From assembly GCF_018860625.1 (NCBI RefSeq), contig NZ_JAHKQB010000007.1, positions 333,536 through 397,535 of the forward strand: a stretch of DNA of 64,000 bases. Direction: 5' to 3'. A model generated the notes under the pieces. The model did no database searches and had not been told where the DNA came from. It saw only the letters and a list, made by a program, of their open reading frames with translations. Each line of letters opens with the position of its first letter. Position 1 is the first letter of the stretch. The position numbers were made by a program, and so were the translations under genes. Shown one piece after another: positions 29,589-39,360 of the stretch. The stretch is from Paracoccus sp. C2R09. GTDB taxonomy: Bacteria > Pseudomonadota > Alphaproteobacteria > Rhodobacterales > Rhodobacteraceae.

Positions 29589-31535
29589 ATGAAGAAATCT
29601 CAACGCGACATCATGGACAGCAGCCGCCAGATCACCCGGCGCGGGCTGATGCTGGCGGGCGTGCAGGTCGCCACCGTGACCACGCTTGCGCTGAAGATGC
29701 GGTCGATGCAGCTGGACCACGCCGAGGAATACCGGATGCTGGCCGATGGCAATTCGATCAAGATGCGCCTGCTGCCGCCCGCGCGGGGTCTGATCCTGGA
29801 CCGCAACGGGATGGTGATCGCCAACAACGAACAGAACTATCGCGTGACGCTGACCCGGGAAGAGGCCGGCGGCGATGTCGAGCCGGTCCTGCAGCGGCTG
29901 GCCCAGCTGATCCCCATGAGCGATGCCCGCATGGACGAATTGCGCGACGAATTCGCCAAGCGCAGCGCCGTCACGCCGATCGTCCTGGCCGACCGGCTGT
30001 CCTGGGAACAGTTCAGCGCCATCGCCGTGAACGCGCCCTCGCTTCCGGGCGTGATGCCCGAAAGCGCCCTGTCGCGCGCCTATGTGCGGGGCGGCGATTT
30101 CGCGCATGTCGTGGGCTATGTCGGGCCGGTCAGCGATTACGACCTGTCGCGGATCGAGGATCCCGATCCGGTCCTGCGCCTGCCCGATTTCCAGCTGGGC
30201 AAGATCGGCGTCGAGGGGCGGATGGAGGAGGTCCTGCGCGGCAAGGCGGGCGCCCGCCGGGTCGAGGTGAACAGCACCGGCCGCGAGATGCGCCAGCTGT
30301 CCCGGCAGGAGGGCGAGCAAGGCGCGACGGTGCAGCTGACTGTCGATGCGGCGCTTCAGAACTATGCCGCGCAGCGCATGGGCGAGGAAAGCGCTGCCGC
30401 CGTCGTCATCGATTGCCGCAGCGGGGATCTCGTCTCGGTCTGTTCTTCGCCCAGCTTCGATCCGAACAAGTTCGTGCGCGGGATCTCCAGCAAGGATTAC
30501 CGCGCGCTGATGGATCACGATCATCGCCCGCTGGCCGACAAGACGGTGCAGGGCGTCTATCCCCCCGGTTCGACCTTCAAGATGGTCACCCTGCTGGCGG
30601 GCCTCGAATCCGGGGTCATCAATGCGGGGTCGCGATACTACTGCCCCGGCTATACCGAGCTGGGGACACGGCGCTTCCATTGCTGGCGCCGGGGCGGTCA
30701 CGGGTCGGTCGATGCGATCACCAGCCTCGAGCAGAGCTGCGACGTCTATTACTATGAACTGGCGCAGCGGGTGGGCATCGACCGGATCGCTGCCATGGCG
30801 CGCAAGCTGGGGCTGGGGCAGCGCCACGACCTGCCCATGTCGGCGGTGTCCGAAGGCATCGCGCCCGACCGCGCATGGAAGAAGGCCAGATACGATCAGG
30901 CATGGCAGATCGGCGACAGCCTGAACGCCTCGATCGGGCAGGGCTATGTCCTGGCATCGCCCATGCAGCTGGCGGTGATGACGGCGCGGATCGCGACGGG
31001 GCGGCAGGTGTCGCCCGCGCTGATCAGGTCGATCGACGGGGTCCGGCAGGACCCGGCCGAGGCGCCGCCGCTCGACATCTCGGACAGCTCGCTCAGGATC
31101 GCGCGGATGGGGATGGAGGCCGTGATGAATTCCAGCCGCGGCACCGCCCGGTCGTCACGGATCACGCGCGAGGATTGGCACATGGCCGGCAAGACCGGAA
31201 CCAGCCAGGTCCGCAACATCACCGCCGCCGAACGCGCGCGGGGCGTCGTGTCGAACGACCAGCTGCCCTGGAACCGCCGCGACCACGCGCTGTTCGTCTG
31301 CTTCGCGCCATATGACGCGCCGCGATACGCGGTGTCGGTCGTGGTCGAACATGGCGGCGGCGGCTCGACCGTGGCGGCGCCCATCGCCCGCGACATCCTG
31401 CTGTTCGCGCTGAACGGCGGCCTGCCGCCGCTGGATGCCGTGCCATCGGACCAGCGGGCCGCGATGCAGGCCCGGCACGAGGCGATGACGCTCTATACCC
31501 CGGACGCCCCGCGCCCTTCCCGCAGCAGAGCCTGA
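29589..31535 (+). CDS. mrdA: Penicillin-binding protein 2 (peptidoglycan D,D-transpeptidase)
   Basis: Class B transpeptidase that cross-links peptidoglycan during elongation, paired with RodA. 648 residues: an N-terminal membrane anchor (about 18-38), the pedestal/dimerisation domain with RGLILDRNG, then the transpeptidase domain with Ser328 in STFK, SCD at about 383 and KTGTSQ at about 535. ATG 29589 is preferred over 29556, which would overlap mreD. Cytoplasmic tail and spacing fit the operon. Confidence 0.96.
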   Translation: MKKSQRDIMDSSRQITRRGLMLAGVQVATVTTLALKMRSMQLDHAEEYRMLADGNSIKMRLLPPARGLILDRNGMVIANNEQNYRVTLTREEAGGDVEPVLQRLAQLIPMSDARMDELRDEFAKRSAVTPIVLADRLSWEQFSAIAVNAPSLPGVMPESALSRAYVRGGDFAHVVGYVGPVSDYDLSRIEDPDPVLRLPDFQLGKIGVEGRMEEVLRGKAGARRVEVNSTGREMRQLSRQEGEQGATVQLTVDAALQNYAAQRMGEESAAAVVIDCRSGDLVSVCSSPSFDPNKFVRGISSKDYRALMDHDHRPLADKTVQGVYPPGSTFKMVTLLAGLESGVINAGSRYYCPGYTELGTRRFHCWRRGGHGSVDAITSLEQSCDVYYYELAQRVGIDRIAAMARKLGLGQRHDLPMSAVSEGIAPDRAWKKARYDQAWQIGDSLNASIGQGYVLASPMQLAVMTARIATGRQVSPALIRSIDGVRQDPAEAPPLDISDSSLRIARMGMEAVMNSSRGTARSSRITREDWHMAGKTGTSQVRNITAAERARGVVSNDQLPWNRRDHALFVCFAPYDAPRYAVSVVVEHGGGGSTVAAPIARDILLFALNGGLPPLDAVPSDQRAAMQARHEAMTLYTPDAPRPSRSRA

Positions 31536-31539
31536 TCCC

Positions 31540-32679
31540 ATGTCCTATCTCGATTACAAGGTCGCGCAGGTCCCGACCGGCTTTCGCAAGGTGCTGTATA
31601 TCAACTGGCCGCTGGTCCTGCTGATCACGGCGGTCTGCTGCATCGGGTTCCTGATGCTCTATTCCGTGGCGGGCGGCAGGCTGGAGACCTGGGCCCAGCC
31701 GCAGATGTACCGATTTGCCGTGGGCATGGTGATCATGCTGACCCTGGCATTCGTGCCGATGTGGTTCTGGCGGGGCATCTCGGTCGCGGCCTATGTCGCC
31801 TGTTTCCTGATGCTGGTCGCGGTGGACCTGTTCGGCGTGGTCGGCATGGGCGCACAGCGCTGGATCGATATCGGCCCCATCCGCATCCAGCCATCCGAGC
31901 TGATGAAGATCGCGCTCGTGCTGCTTCTGGCGGCCTATTACGACTGGCTGGACCTGTCCAAGGTCTCGCGGCCCTTCTGGGTTCTGCTGCCGGTGATGAT
32001 GATCCTTGCGCCGACCGGGCTGGTACTGATGCAGCCCGATCTGGGAACCTCGATCATGCTGATCACCGGGGGCGGGATCGTGATGTTCGCGGCGGGCGTG
32101 TCGCTGTGGTATTTCGGCGCGGTGATCGGGGCGGCGGTCGGTCTCGTCTATGCGGTGATGGTCAGCCGCGGCACCGAATGGCAGCTGCTCAAGGATTACC
32201 AGTTCCGCCGCATCGACACCTTCCTCGATCCCGGCGCGGACCCTCTGGGGGCGGGCTACAACATCATCCAGAGCCAGATCGCCCTGGGATCGGGCGGATG
32301 GTCCGGTCGCGGCTTCATGCAGGGCACCCAGTCGCGGCTGAACTTCCTGCCCGAGAAGCATACCGACTTCATCTTCACCGTCCTGGCCGAGGAATTCGGC
32401 TTCATCGGGGCGTCGTCGCTGCTGATCCTGTACATGCTGATCCTGGGCTTCTGCCTGTATTCCGCGCTGTCGAATCGGGACCGCTTCGCCAGCCTTATCA
32501 CCATCGGGATCAGCGCGACCTTCTTCCTGTACTTCTCGATCAACATGGCGACCGTGATGGGCCTGCTGCCGGCCAAGGGTTCGCCCTTGCCGCTGGTCAG
32601 CTATGGCGGCACGTCGCTGATGATCCTGATGCTGGGCTTCGGCCTTGTCCAATCCGCCCATGTCCACAGACCGAGGTGA
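31540..32679 (+). CDS. rodA: Rod shape-determining protein RodA (peptidoglycan glycosyltransferase)
   Basis: SEDS-family polymerase that builds glycan strands from lipid II for lateral growth. 379 residues, about ten helices. SEDS motifs are visible as GAQRWIDIGPIRIQPSELMK in the middle and NFLPEKHTDFIFTVLAEEFG (with the catalytic-loop acidic residues) and LPLVSYGGTSL towards the end. It begins 4 bp after mrdA and overlaps nothing else; the hydroxyacid dehydrogenase follows 4 bp later. Confidence 0.96.
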   Translation: MSYLDYKVAQVPTGFRKVLYINWPLVLLITAVCCIGFLMLYSVAGGRLETWAQPQMYRFAVGMVIMLTLAFVPMWFWRGISVAAYVACFLMLVAVDLFGVVGMGAQRWIDIGPIRIQPSELMKIALVLLLAAYYDWLDLSKVSRPFWVLLPVMMILAPTGLVLMQPDLGTSIMLITGGGIVMFAAGVSLWYFGAVIGAAVGLVYAVMVSRGTEWQLLKDYQFRRIDTFLDPGADPLGAGYNIIQSQIALGSGGWSGRGFMQGTQSRLNFLPEKHTDFIFTVLAEEFGFIGASSLLILYMLILGFCLYSALSNRDRFASLITIGISATFFLYFSINMATVMGLLPAKGSPLPLVSYGGTSLMILMLGFGLVQSAHVHRPR

Positions 32680-32683
32680 TCCG

Positions 32684-33589
32684 ATGCGCGCAAGGTTTTC
32701 TGCAAGCGACGAGGCATGGGCGGCCTGGCAGGGGCCGCTGCGCGAGGCCTGTCCCGGGGTGGAATTCGCGCGCGACGGCGATCCGGCGGGCTTCGATGCG
32801 ATCATCTATGCGCCCGGCGGGGATATCGAGGATTTCACGCCCTATCGCAACGTGGGCCTGGTCCAGAGCCTCTGGGCAGGGGTCGAACGCATCGTCACGA
32901 ACCGCACCCTGACCCAGCCGCTGGCGCGGATGGTCGATCCGGGCCTGGCACGGGGCATGGCCGAATATTGCACGGGCTGGGCGATGCGGGCCCATCTGGG
33001 GATGGACCGCTATGCGCAGGACGGCGTCTGGCGGAACGGGCAGATCCCGCCCCTGGCCACGCAGCGCCCGGTGACGGTGCTGGGCATGGGAGAGCTGGGC
33101 CGCGCCGTGGCCGCGATGCTGCAGGGCGTGGGGTTTCCCGTGACAGGCGTCAGCCATTCGGGCCGCCCGGTCGAGGGCGCGACCATGCATGGGGTCGCGG
33201 ATCTGGACGCGGTCCTGCCGGGCTCGGACATCCTGATCTGCCTGCTGCCCGACACGCCCCGGACGCGGAATCTGCTGGATGCGCGCAGGCTTGCACTACT
33301 GCCGGAAGGGGCCTGGCTGATCAATCCGGGTCGCGGCACGCTGATCGACGACACCGCCCTTGTATCGGCGTTGGACGGCGGGCTGGGGCATGCGGTTCTC
33401 GATGTCTTCAGATCCGAACCCCTGGCCCCCGATCATCCCTTCTGGGCGCATCGGCAGGTCACCGTCACGCCCCATATCGCCGCGGAAACCCGCCCCCGGA
33501 CCGCGGCCCCTGTCGTGGCCGAGAACCTGCGCCGCCTGCGGGACGGACGGGCGCCCATGTTCCTCGTGGATCGCGACCGGGGCTACTGA
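32684..33589 (+). CDS. D-2-hydroxyacid dehydrogenase (glyoxylate/hydroxypyruvate reductase A-like)
   Basis: NAD(P)H-dependent reductase likely acting on glyoxylate, hydroxypyruvate or a similar 2-oxoacid. 301 residues with the Rossmann motif GMGELGRAVAAMLQGVG (about 130-146) and INPGRGTLIDD. The short length and missing substrate-domain loops match the GhrA branch. GAGGTG precedes ATG 32684; a start at 32645 would overlap rodA. It follows rodA by 4 bp, so it is carried on the cell-shape transcript although its job looks unrelated. Its stop overlaps the convergent DUF2062 gene by 7 bp. Confidence 0.88.
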   Translation: MRARFSASDEAWAAWQGPLREACPGVEFARDGDPAGFDAIIYAPGGDIEDFTPYRNVGLVQSLWAGVERIVTNRTLTQPLARMVDPGLARGMAEYCTGWAMRAHLGMDRYAQDGVWRNGQIPPLATQRPVTVLGMGELGRAVAAMLQGVGFPVTGVSHSGRPVEGATMHGVADLDAVLPGSDILICLLPDTPRTRNLLDARRLALLPEGAWLINPGRGTLIDDTALVSALDGGLGHAVLDVFRSEPLAPDHPFWAHRQVTVTPHIAAETRPRTAAPVVAENLRRLRDGRAPMFLVDRDRGY

Positions 33590-34227
33590 TCGCCCTTGGA
33601 CCGCCTGCGGGCCGAGCTTTCGGTGAATTTGGCGATGCGCAGGGCCATGCGTTTCTCGCGTCGCTTCTGATAGGCGATGAAGATCGGGACGGTCATGTAA
33701 TGGGTGGCGACCGATACGCCCAGACCCATGATCGACCCGCCCACGACATAGGGCCAGAAGATCTGGACGAAGAAATCCGCCAGCCTGTGCCAATGCGCGA
33801 CCTCGGGGCCGAAGATCGCATTGATGTTGTGCCAGATCTCGGTCGTCGCCTGAGAGAATTCGCGAAAGATGAAATGCGGCGGCATCCGGCCCGGCAGGCC
33901 CAGGATTTCCCGCCCGAAGCCCACCGATGCCAGCGCGATGAAGGGCAGGGTGACCGGGTTGCCCACGAAGGTCGCCAGCAGCGCCGCAAGGATGTTGCCG
34001 CGGATGATCCACGCGACTGCGGCGGCCGACAGGAAGTGGAACCCGAAAAGCGGCGTGAAGGACACGAAGACCCCCGCCGCGACCCCGCGCCCGATCCGAT
34101 GCGGGCGGTCCGGCAGGCGGCGCAGCCGGTGCATGACATAGGTCCCGGCGCGGCGCCAACCGCCGCGGGGATAGATCATCTCGCTGGCGATCTGGCCATA
34201 GCTGCGCGGCTTGCGTCGTTTGAACAC
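33583..34227 (-). CDS. DUF2062 membrane protein
   Basis: 214-residue membrane protein with the DUF2062 core: RRLPDRPHRIGRGVAAGVFVSFTP-type sequence, then NPVTLPFIALASVGFGREIL and a later hydrophobic pair. About three helices are predicted. Basic, Arg/Lys-rich ends should be cytoplasmic. Function unknown. The start appears to be GTG 34227. It lies 49 bp after the rel gene on the same strand and may be cotranscribed with it. Confidence 0.85.
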   Translation of the reverse strand: MFKRRKPRSYGQIASEMIYPRGGWRRAGTYVMHRLRRLPDRPHRIGRGVAAGVFVSFTPLFGFHFLSAAAVAWIIRGNILAALLATFVGNPVTLPFIALASVGFGREILGLPGRMPPHFIFREFSQATTEIWHNINAIFGPEVAHWHRLADFFVQIFWPYVVGGSIMGLGVSVATHYMTVPIFIAYQKRREKRMALRIAKFTESSARRRSKGDQ

Positions 34228-34276
34228 GGATGCCCCATCCGAAGGTGGTCGAGGCCCGGACGATAGGCCCGCTGCC

Positions 34277-36391
34277 TCAGGGTTTCAACGAGGGATCCCG
34301 GATCCGGGAGACTTGCGCGACGTCGCTTTCCGCTTCCAGCGCGGTCAGCAGGTTGTGCAGATGTTCGCGGTCGCGCAGTTCGACCACCACCTCGAGCCGG
34401 TAGAAGTCGGGCTTTCTCTCGATGAACTCGAGATTCGAGATATTGGCCCCCTGCGCGCCGACCAGCGTGCAGATGCGGCCCAGCACGCCCGCATCGTGCC
34501 GGATGGTCAGCGACAGCACCGTCGAATAGGCCGCAGGGTGACGCCCCGCGCGCCATTGCAGGTCCACCCAACGGTCGGGGCTGTCCTCGTATTCCGCAAG
34601 GACCGGGCAGTCGATCGCATGGATGACCACGCCCGCGCCGCGATAGGTGATGCCGATGATGCGTTCGCCCGGCAGCGGGTTGCAGCAGGGCGCGCGCTTG
34701 AAGTTCGCATCCGCCTCGAGGCCCGCGATGGGGCGGCGGCTGTCGATCTCGTCCTGCTTATCGGCCAGTTCGGGATAGAGGACGGCCAGGACCTCCTTGG
34801 CCGAATTCTCGGCGCTGCCGATCCGGGCCAGCAGTTCCTCGGGGGTGGGAATGCCCATCTGGCGCGCGGCGGTGCGGATGGCCTTGTCGGTGACCTTGCG
34901 GCCCACATGCTCGAAGCTGACGCGGACCAGTTCGCGGCCCAGGCGCATGAAGCGGTCGCGATCTTCCTCGCGCAGGGACCGCCGGATCGCGGCCTTGGCG
35001 CGGCCGGTGACGACGATGTCCAGCCAGGTCGCCTGCGGGCGCTGCCCCGACGCGGCGATGATCTCGACCGACTGGCCGTTCTTCAGCCGCGTCCACAGCG
35101 GCACGCGGATGCCGTCGATCTTGCCGCCGACGCAGGAATTGCCCAGCCGCGTATGGACCGCATAGGCGAAATCGAGCGGCGTCGCGCCTTTCGGAAGCTG
35201 CAGCACGTCGCCCTTGGGCGTGAAGCAGAAGACCTGGTCCTGATACATCTCCAGCTTGACGTGTTCGAGGAACTCGTTGTGATCCTCGCTGTCGAAGCGG
35301 TCGGTCAGGCTGGCGACCCAATGCGCGGGATCGACCGCGAAGGGGTTTTCCGTCCGCACGCCGTCGCGATAGGCCCAATGCGCGGCGACGCCGGCCTCGT
35401 TGACCTCGTGCATCTGGCGGGTGCGGATCTGCACCTCGACCCGCTTGCCGTCGCGGCCCGACACGGTCGTGTGGATCGACCGATAGCCGTTCGACTTGGG
35501 CTGGCTGATGTAATCCTTGAACCGCCCCGGCACCGCGCGCCAGCGATGATGGATCACGCCCAGGGCGCGATAGCAGTCCATCTCGCATTTGGTGATGATG
35601 CGGAAACCGTAGATGTCGGACAGACGAGAGAAGGCAAGCTGCTTCTCCTGCATCTTGCGCCAGACGCTGAAGGGCTTCTTGGCGCGGCCGAAGACGTCGG
35701 CCTCGATCCCCTCGCGTTCCAGCTCGGCGCGGATATCCGCGGTGATCTGGCCGATCACGTCGCCCGTGTCGCGCTGCATGGCGACGAAACGGCGGATGAT
35801 CGAGCTGCGGGCCTCGGGATTGATGACCTTGAAGGCCAGATCCTCGAGCTCTTCGCGCATCCACTGCATGCCCATGCGACCGGCCAGCGGCGCATAGATG
35901 TCCATCGTCTCGCGGGCCTTCTTGACCTGCTTGTCGGGGCGCATGGACCGGATGGTGCGCATGTTGTGCAGCCGGTCCGCCAGCTTGACCAGGATGACGC
36001 GCAGGTCGCGCGACATGGCCATGAACAGCTTGCGGAAATTCTCGGCCTGCTTGGACTGCGCACTGGAGAGTTCGAGATTGGTCAGCTTGGTCACGCCATC
36101 GACCAGCTCGGCGATCTCGGGGCTGAACATCGCAGACACCTCGTCCTTGGTGGAACGGGTATCCTCGATCGTGTCGTGCAGGAGGGCGGTGACGATGGTC
36201 GCATCGTCCAGGCGCATCTCGGTCAGGATCGCGGCGACCGCGACGGGATGCGTGAAATAGGGCTCACCCGAATGGCGGAACTGGCCCTCGTGCATGCGCA
36301 TGCCGTATTCGTAGGCATCGCGCAGCAGGTCCGCGTTGCAGCGGGGGTTGTAGTTGCGCACCAGCGCAAGAAGGTCTTCGACGTCGATCAT
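34277..36391 (-). CDS. Bifunctional (p)ppGpp synthetase/hydrolase (Rel/SpoT family)
   Basis: Long RSH enzyme that makes and degrades the alarmone (p)ppGpp to control growth under starvation. 704 residues, domains in order: HD hydrolase with HDTIEDT (about 72-78); synthetase (about 240-340) with RFKDYISQPKSNGYRSIHT and EVQIRT; TGS (about 395-455); helical and zinc-finger-like region with CCNPLPGE; ACT (about 630-704). Both catalytic domains look intact. It is probably the sole long RSH of the organism, as is usual in alphaproteobacteria. AGGA precedes ATG 36391, and rpoZ lies 40 bp upstream. Confidence 0.96.
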   Translation of the reverse strand: MIDVEDLLALVRNYNPRCNADLLRDAYEYGMRMHEGQFRHSGEPYFTHPVAVAAILTEMRLDDATIVTALLHDTIEDTRSTKDEVSAMFSPEIAELVDGVTKLTNLELSSAQSKQAENFRKLFMAMSRDLRVILVKLADRLHNMRTIRSMRPDKQVKKARETMDIYAPLAGRMGMQWMREELEDLAFKVINPEARSSIIRRFVAMQRDTGDVIGQITADIRAELEREGIEADVFGRAKKPFSVWRKMQEKQLAFSRLSDIYGFRIITKCEMDCYRALGVIHHRWRAVPGRFKDYISQPKSNGYRSIHTTVSGRDGKRVEVQIRTRQMHEVNEAGVAAHWAYRDGVRTENPFAVDPAHWVASLTDRFDSEDHNEFLEHVKLEMYQDQVFCFTPKGDVLQLPKGATPLDFAYAVHTRLGNSCVGGKIDGIRVPLWTRLKNGQSVEIIAASGQRPQATWLDIVVTGRAKAAIRRSLREEDRDRFMRLGRELVRVSFEHVGRKVTDKAIRTAARQMGIPTPEELLARIGSAENSAKEVLAVLYPELADKQDEIDSRRPIAGLEADANFKRAPCCNPLPGERIIGITYRGAGVVIHAIDCPVLAEYEDSPDRWVDLQWRAGRHPAAYSTVLSLTIRHDAGVLGRICTLVGAQGANISNLEFIERKPDFYRLEVVVELRDREHLHNLLTALEAESDVAQVSRIRDPSLKP

Positions 36392-36431
36392 GATGTCCTG
36401 CCGAAGACCCTTTCGTGCTTCATCGAACGGC

Positions 36432-36788
36432 TCAGCCGCGCTGGTTGGCTTCCAGCATCATGCGCAGCATGCGCTCTTCGGATTCCTCGTCCGCGGGCTT
36501 GGGCTTGTCGGCCTCGGCACCCAGAAGCAGCGCCATCGCGTCTTCCTCGGGCTCGTCCACCTCGATCTGGGTCTGGGTGGATTCGATCATCCGCTCGCGC
36601 AGATCGTCGACGGGCTGGGTTTCCTCGGCAATCTCGCGGAGCGAGACGACGGGGTTCTTGTCGTTGTCGCGATCGACCGTCGGCTGGCTTCCGGCCGCGA
36701 TCTCGCGTGCGCGATGGGAGGCCAGCAGAACCAGATCAAACCGGTTGGGAACCTTGTCGACGCAGTCTTCGACCGTAACGCGGGCCAT
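36432..36788 (-). CDS. rpoZ: DNA-directed RNA polymerase subunit omega
   Basis: Smallest RNA polymerase subunit; aids folding of beta' and forms part of a ppGpp-binding site. 118 residues beginning [30 protein letters not shown], of which VNRFDLV-like [13 protein letters not shown] is diagnostic. The C-terminus is acidic and longer than in E. coli, as in related alphaproteobacteria. AGGTG precedes ATG 36788. It sits just ahead of the (p)ppGpp synthetase gene, a widely conserved pairing. Confidence 0.96.
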   Translation of the reverse strand: MARVTVEDCVDKVPNRFDLVLLASHRAREIAAGSQPTVDRDNDKNPVVSLREIAEETQPVDDLRERMIESTQTQIEVDEPEEDAMALLLGAEADKPKPADEESEERMLRMMLEANQRG

Positions 36789-36858
36789 GAATCACCTGTG
36801 GGTTGCGAATCGGATATCCGGGGCGAAATCGGACCTTTGATCAGAAATGGCCGAAATG

Positions 36859-37458
36859 TCAAGCGAAGGCGCGATCTTCGGACATGGAAAAGGGCTGCAT
36901 TCCGGCCAATGCGGCGGGCGGCAGATCGGCCAGCATCGCGGAGACATCGCGGCCCGTCAGGGGGTGGCGCCAGGCGGGCGCGATCTCGGCCAGGGGGGCC
37001 AGGACGAAGCCGCGATCCTGCAGGCGCGGATGGGGCAGCAGCAGGCGGTCGGGCGTGCGGCGCGACTGTTCGGCAAAGGGCAGGTCGATCCATCCTTGCA
37101 AGGTCGCGGCGTCTGGGAGTACCGTGTCGTCCAGCGCGATCAGATCCAGATCGAGGACGCGAGCCGACCACCGCCCGGTGGTCCTGTCACGTCCGAAATC
37201 GGCCTCGATCCGGTGCAGCGCAGCCAGCAATTCGGGCGCCCGGAGCGAGGTCCGGATCGTCGCCGTCGCATTCACGAAATCGGGCCCCGATCCCGCCGGG
37301 ATCGCCGGGGTGCGCCAGAAACGGCTTACGGCGCTTATTGTAATGCCCGGTTCACTGTGCAGAATATTCAGCGTCCGGCGCAGGCCGGCCCGGAGTTCCT
37401 GCCCGTGCAGGGGCAGGTTGGCGCCCAGGGCGACGATACCAAAAGACAGGTTAACCAC
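36859..37458 (-). CDS. folK: 2-amino-4-hydroxy-6-hydroxymethyldihydropteridine diphosphokinase
   Basis: Transfers pyrophosphate from ATP to hydroxymethyl-dihydropterin in folate synthesis. 199 residues with ALGANLP near the N-terminus, FVNATATIRT, and the HPPK signature region RTTGRWSARVLDLDLI (metal-binding DLDL), then LPHPRLQDRGFVLAPL. The start is GTG 37458 with AAGGAG 6 bases upstream. It diverges from the NYN gene across a 113-bp gap. Confidence 0.94.
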   Translation of the reverse strand: MVNLSFGIVALGANLPLHGQELRAGLRRTLNILHSEPGITISAVSRFWRTPAIPAGSGPDFVNATATIRTSLRAPELLAALHRIEADFGRDRTTGRWSARVLDLDLIALDDTVLPDAATLQGWIDLPFAEQSRRTPDRLLLPHPRLQDRGFVLAPLAEIAPAWRHPLTGRDVSAMLADLPPAALAGMQPFSMSEDRAFA

Positions 37459-37571
37459 GCTTTCTCCTTTGTCCTAAAAGCATGTTTCATGCCGAAAAAG
37501 ACTTTGTCAGGTCCCTCACCCTGATGCCGTCCGGGATGGGGAAGGCTCTTTTCAGCAAAGGCAACGACCCG

Positions 37572-38123
37572 ATGTTCTACAAGGATGACAGATTGGCGCT
37601 CTTCATAGACGGCGCCAATCTCTATGCGGCTTCGAAGGCCTTGGGCTTCGACATAGATTACAAGCTGCTTCGACAGGAATTCGACCGCCGGGGCAAGCTG
37701 ACGCGGGCCTACTACTATACCGCGCTGCTCGAGGGAGAGGAATATTCCCCGATCCGCCCGCTGGTGGACTGGCTGCATTACAACGGCTTCTGCGTGGTGA
37801 CGAAACCCGCGCGCGAATATACCGACGCGATGGGCCGCCGGAAGGTCAAGGGCAACATGGATATCGAGCTGACGGTCGATGCCATGCAGCTTGCCCCGCA
37901 TCTGGACCATGTTGTCCTGTTTTCGGGGGATGGCGATTTCCGTCCCCTGGTCGAGGCGCTTCAGCGGCAGGGCGTGCGCGTGTCGGTCGTGTCCACCATC
38001 CGCAGCCAGCCGCCGATGATCGCCGACGACCTGCGCCGCCAGGCCGACAATTTCATCGAGCTGGACGCCCTGCGCGACATCATCGGACGCCCGCCGCGCG
38101 ACGCGCAGCAAGGGGGCGAATAA
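37572..38123 (+). CDS. NYN-domain (LabA/DUF88) putative ribonuclease
   Basis: 183-residue protein of the NYN/LabA family, a PIN-like nuclease fold thought to cleave RNA. The conserved acidic residues are in LFIDGANLY (about 11-19), GNMDIELTVDAM and FSGDGDFRPLVEAL. Related to LabA and human limkain-b1 domains; the substrate is unknown. I chose ATG 37572 because the conserved block begins right after it, though an extension to 37482 is open. The MFS gene begins immediately after its stop. Confidence 0.85.
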   Translation: MFYKDDRLALFIDGANLYAASKALGFDIDYKLLRQEFDRRGKLTRAYYYTALLEGEEYSPIRPLVDWLHYNGFCVVTKPAREYTDAMGRRKVKGNMDIELTVDAMQLAPHLDHVVLFSGDGDFRPLVEALQRQGVRVSVVSTIRSQPPMIADDLRRQADNFIELDALRDIIGRPPRDAQQGGE

Positions 38124-39338
38124 ATGATGCCGACCCCCGCGCAGGGGCGCTGGTCCGCATTGGCGCTGATCTGCGCAGGGGTCATCGGGGCCATGGCGTG
38201 CTGGTTCTCGACCACCGCCATCGGGCCCGAACTCGCGCGCATCTGGGCGCTGGAGCCCGCGCAGGCGGCATGGCTGACCAACGCGGTCCAGCTGGGCTTC
38301 GTGGCGGGGGCGCTGGCATCCTCGGCGCTGAACCTGCCCGACATCATGCCGATGACGCGGCTGATCACCATCTCGGCCCTGCTGGCGGCGCTGGCCAATG
38401 GCGCGGTGCTGCTGCAACCGGATTTCGCGGGCCTGATGCTGGCGCGGCTGATGACGGGGGTGGCACTGGCCGGGGTCTATCCGCCCGCGCTGAAGCTTAT
38501 GGCCACCTGGTTCGTCGCGGGACGGGGCTTTGCGATGGGCCTGCTGGTCGGCGCGCTGACCCTGGGATCGGCGCTGCCGCATCTGCTGCGCGCGCTTGGC
38601 GGCGGGCCCGACTGGCGGCTGGTCGTGGCGGGCGCAAGCACAGGCGCACTGGTATCGGCGGCTATCTTCGGGCTGGCCGTCCGCGAGGGGCCGCACGGCT
38701 TCGCGCGCACGCGCTTCGACCCGCAGCAGACGCTGGCCGTGCTGCGCGACCGTCCGCTGCGCTTGGCCAATCTGGGCTATTTCGGACATATGTGGGAACT
38801 GTACGCCATGTGGGCCTGGCTGCTGGCCTGGCTGACAGCCGCGGCGCAGGCCGGGCCGTTGCCCATGGGCGTGTCCCCGCTGACCTTCGGGGTGATTGCC
38901 TCGGGCGTGATCGGTTGCGCGCTTGGCGGCTGGCTGTCGGACCGCATCGGGCGCTGCCTGACCACGGCGGGGATGATGGCCGTGTCGGGGGCCTCTGCGG
39001 CGCTGATCGGGCTGGCATGGGGCGGGCCGGAATGGCTGCTGATCGTCATCGCGATCATCTGGGGCATCACCATCATCGGCGACAGCGCACAATTCTCGGC
39101 TGCGGCATCCGAACTGGCAGACCCGCGCCTGGTCGGCACTGCGCTGACGCTGCAGTTGGCCTTCGGCTTTGCGCTGACGGTGATCGCGATCTGGCTGGTG
39201 CCGGTGGTGGCCGCCGCCCTGGGGGGCTGGCGATGGGCCTTCCTGATCCTGCTGCCGGGGCCGGTCGTGGGCGTCTGGGCAATGATGCGGCTGCGCGGGC
39301 TGCCGCAGGCGCGCCAACTGGCCGGCGGTCGCCGGTAA
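38124..39338 (+). CDS. MFS transporter
   Basis: Major-facilitator inner-membrane transporter of 404 residues and 12 predicted helices. The central cytoplasmic loop is short, and a GWLSDRIGR motif (type A motif of the second half) is visible around residues 270-278. Overall form resembles cyanate/nitrate- or sugar-type MFS exporters, but I cannot assign a substrate. It starts directly after the NYN gene and ends 22 bp before tRNA-Leu, which is on the other strand. Confidence 0.85.
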   Translation: MMPTPAQGRWSALALICAGVIGAMACWFSTTAIGPELARIWALEPAQAAWLTNAVQLGFVAGALASSALNLPDIMPMTRLITISALLAALANGAVLLQPDFAGLMLARLMTGVALAGVYPPALKLMATWFVAGRGFAMGLLVGALTLGSALPHLLRALGGGPDWRLVVAGASTGALVSAAIFGLAVREGPHGFARTRFDPQQTLAVLRDRPLRLANLGYFGHMWELYAMWAWLLAWLTAAAQAGPLPMGVSPLTFGVIASGVIGCALGGWLSDRIGRCLTTAGMMAVSGASAALIGLAWGGPEWLLIVIAIIWGITIIGDSAQFSAAASELADPRLVGTALTLQLAFGFALTVIAIWLVPVVAAALGGWRWAFLILLPGPVVGVWAMMRLRGLPQARQLAGGRR

Positions 39339-39360
39339 TGGGGGCCGGTAAAAGGGGGGA

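Noticed and set aside
34211-36778. 855-codon plus-strand frame spanning rel and part of rpoZ
   Set aside because: It crosses two well-supported minus-strand genes and shows no domain.
36859-37524. Plus-strand frames opposite folK
   Set aside because: folK has its signature motifs and an AAGGAG-GTG start. The opposite frames have none.
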